In this document: positions 62,614 to 64,000 of the stretch, one piece after another
Layout: each line of letters opens with the position of its first letter
Position numbering within the stretch: the first letter of the stretch is position 1
Source: Gammaproteobacteria bacterium
GTDB taxonomy: Bacteria > Pseudomonadota > Gammaproteobacteria > GCA-001735895
Assembly: GCA_029862005.1 (NCBI GenBank)
Contig: JAOTYD010000002.1
Location: 237,642-301,641, forward strand
Direction of reading: 5' to 3'
DNA: 64,000 nt
Position numbers and translations under genes: made by a program
Notes under the pieces: generated by a model
Databases searched by the model: none
Told to the model about the DNA's origin: nothing
The model's input: the letters and a program-made list of their open reading frames with translations, nothing else

Positions 62614-63351
62614 CTAAATCAGATCCCGCACCAGTTGCAGAAAATTCTCGACCAGCCGGTCGCCCTTGTCGTGGGCATGGTAATACTGCATCAATTCGGG
62701 CGCCTTGTAGCGCCAGATCGTGCCGAGAGTTTCTTCAGTGGCCTCGGGGTGAAACTGGGTGCTGTAACAATGATCGCCAAAATCGAGCACCGCAACCGGC
62801 ACCTTGCTGCTGCGAGCGAGCAGCGTGCTGCCGAGCGGGATATCGACAACATGTTCGCTGTTGGCGTAGTGGAAACAGTCCTGGTCGGCGATATCCCGCA
62901 TCAGCGGAGAAGCCTTGCCGGCCTCGGTCAGCGCGACCGGGAATGTACCCGCAAACGGCCCGTCCTCATATCGGGTGACGCGGGCGCCCTCGAGGTGGGC
63001 AATCAGCTGATGCGATCCGCATATGCCGAGGATCGGAACGCGGTGCGCACGCATCACCGGCAGCCAGGCGCGCACTGCCTGCTGCCAGGCAGTATGATCA
63101 TGAACGGAATTGTAACTGCCAGCCAGCACCAGCCCATCAGCCTCATCGGGGCCGGGTAGCGGCGCGCCGAGGCAAACGTTACAGGTTTCGATGGTGATGC
63201 CCGGTACATGCGCATAACGTTGTACGAACCACAATCCTTCCTGGTCCCTGTCATCGAAATGATCGTAAACCGAGGCATCGTAGCTGCCGGGCACTCCCAT
63301 CATCTCGATAAAGAAGATTCGCGCCCCGGTTTTCGCGCTGGTATCACTCAA
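62614..63351 (-). CDS. class I glutamine amidotransferase-like protein
   Basis: The 245-residue protein has the class I glutamine amidotransferase core: nucleophile Cys in LGICGSHQLIA and the His-Glu pair in TQFHPEATEE. It is a stand-alone domain like GuaA-N-type hydrolases of unknown acceptor (some act on gamma-glutamyl compounds). A TTG start overlaps the permease stop; the first ATG is 14 codons in. It may be translated together with the ProW-like gene upstream. Confidence 0.85.
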   Translation of the reverse strand: MSDTSAKTGARIFFIEMMGVPGSYDASVYDHFDDRDQEGLWFVQRYAHVPGITIETCNVCLGAPLPGPDEADGLVLAGSYNSVHDHTAWQQAVRAWLPVMRAHRVPILGICGSHQLIAHLEGARVTRYEDGPFAGTFPVALTEAGKASPLMRDIADQDCFHYANSEHVVDIPLGSTLLARSSKVPVAVLDFGDHCYSTQFHPEATEETLGTIWRYKAPELMQYYHAHDKGDRLVENFLQLVRDLI

Positions 63352-64000
63352 GTCCGTACTCGCGTTTACGCCGCGTCGCCCAGGCGTTGATCATGCGATC
63401 CGACATGATCGCGATAAAAGCGACGCAGACGCCGGCGATAATGCCGCGCCCGGTGTCGGCCTTGGTCAGCGCGATATAGACCTCCTGGCCGAGTTCCCGG
63501 GTACCGACCAGCGCGGTAATCACCAGCATCGACAACGCCATCATGATGGTCTGGTTGACACCCAGCATGATGTGCGGCAACGCCATCGGGATCTGCACTT
63601 TGCGCAACAACTGGCCGCGGGTCATGCCGACCTGCCGCGCGGCTTCGATCAGGTCGCCGGCGATATGGCGGATACCGTGATCGGTGTAGCGGATGATCGG
63701 CGTAATCGCGTAAGCGACCACTGCCAGCATCGCGGCAAAGTCGCCAACCCGAAACAGCATTACCACCGGCATCAGGTAGACGAAACTGGGCAAGGTCTGC
63801 AAGGTATCGATGATAACGCTGACCACGCGGTGCACGCGCTCGTGACGCGCCGCCAGAATGCCGATCGGGATGCCGATCAGGCAGGCGATGATGACCGACA
63901 GGCCGCACAGGTAAAGCGTGACCATGGCCTTGGCCCACAATCCGACCACGGCAATGAAAGTGGTCATGCTCGCGGTCAACAGGCCGAGACGCCAGCCACC
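63344..64000 (-). CDS. ProW-like ABC transporter permease (5' end outside window)
   Basis: The frame is open to the window edge, so the N-terminus is missing. The visible 218 residues contain the glycine betaine/proline permease core: LQTLPSFVYLMPVVMLFRVGD, then YTDHGIRHIAGDLIEAARQVG (EAA loop) and QTIMMALSMLVITALVG. It should import a quaternary amine or proline as an osmoprotectant with an ATPase and a binding protein encoded beyond the window. Confidence 0.92.
   Translation of the reverse strand, partial: GGWRLGLLTASMTTFIAVVGLWAKAMVTLYLCGLSVIIACLIGIPIGILAARHERVHRVVSVIIDTLQTLPSFVYLMPVVMLFRVGDFAAMLAVVAYAITPIIRYTDHGIRHIAGDLIEAARQVGMTRGQLLRKVQIPMALPHIMLGVNQTIMMALSMLVITALVGTRELGQEVYIALTKADTGRGIIAGVCVAFIAIMSDRMINAWATRRKREYGLE

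Overview
The window reads as bacterial chromosome, most likely from a gammaproteobacterium; family and genus cannot be resolved from sequence alone. Supporting this are a TldD/TldE pair, MscL, a LysM-BON Kbp-like protein, a dodecin, MerR/MerC with a classical mer operator, and RAYT/REP-like debris. Genes are dense, often with ATGA or GTGA overlaps. No tRNA, rRNA, CRISPR array, intact insertion sequence or replication origin was seen.

Layout. (1) 1-10144, plus strand: a MoxR ATPase (cut by the window edge), DUF58, BatA-like and large coiled-coil membrane protein operon, then the TldD/TldE metalloprotease pair. (2) 10169-17543: a LEA-type lipoprotein, then a complete peptide ABC transporter (binding protein, two permeases, two ATPases) followed by an M81 (MlrC-type) metallopeptidase. 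(3) 17.7-23.1 kb: small proteins including one with nine 9-residue repeats, a beta-barrel, PPK2, a Kbp-like protein and dodecin. (4) 23.4-27.9 kb: response regulator, LysM-FecR protein and CHASE2 histidine kinase. (5) 27.9-36.9 kb: envelope and osmotic-stress genes: membrane-anchored helix-hairpin-helix protein, a 34-residue membrane peptide, BON-OmpA protein, DUF4332, MscS-like channel, peptidoglycan-binding lipoprotein, MscL, DUF481 barrel, HIRAN protein. (6) 37.1-42.5 kb: SDR, GST, GcvT-like protein and a P-type ATPase. (7) 42.9-49.4 kb: a MotA/TolQ-like plus MotB/OmpA-like pair with a roughly 430-residue coiled-coil stalk, downstream of a metzincin protease and an EEP nuclease on the same strand. 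(8) 49.4-53.8 kb: an accessory patch with a broken RAYT transposase, a hydrolase relic, an HtrA-type protease, a K/D-repeat protein, hairpin repeats and a spondin-domain protein. (9) 53.9-62.3 kb: a two-component system, a BufA2-like metallophore, a merR-merC-GDCCVxC group, a periplasmic redox/copper operon (cupredoxin, cytochrome c-DsbC fusion, cytochrome c, small Cys protein) and, divergently, SHOCT, Cys-containing and Met-rich small proteins behind an FNR-type box and a second MerR-type promoter. (10) 62.3-64 kb: a truncated TVP38-like gene, a glutamine amidotransferase and a ProW-like permease running off the edge.

The most interesting parts are the long-stalk proton-channel-like pair at 43.5-46.5 kb with its nuclease/protease neighbours, and the metal/redox island at 56-62 kb with two distinct MerR-type promoters and an unusual cytochrome c-DsbC fusion. 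A family of short REP-like sequences (core GGTATACTGTC and TTAACTGTCAC) recurs across the second half and sits at several gene truncations.
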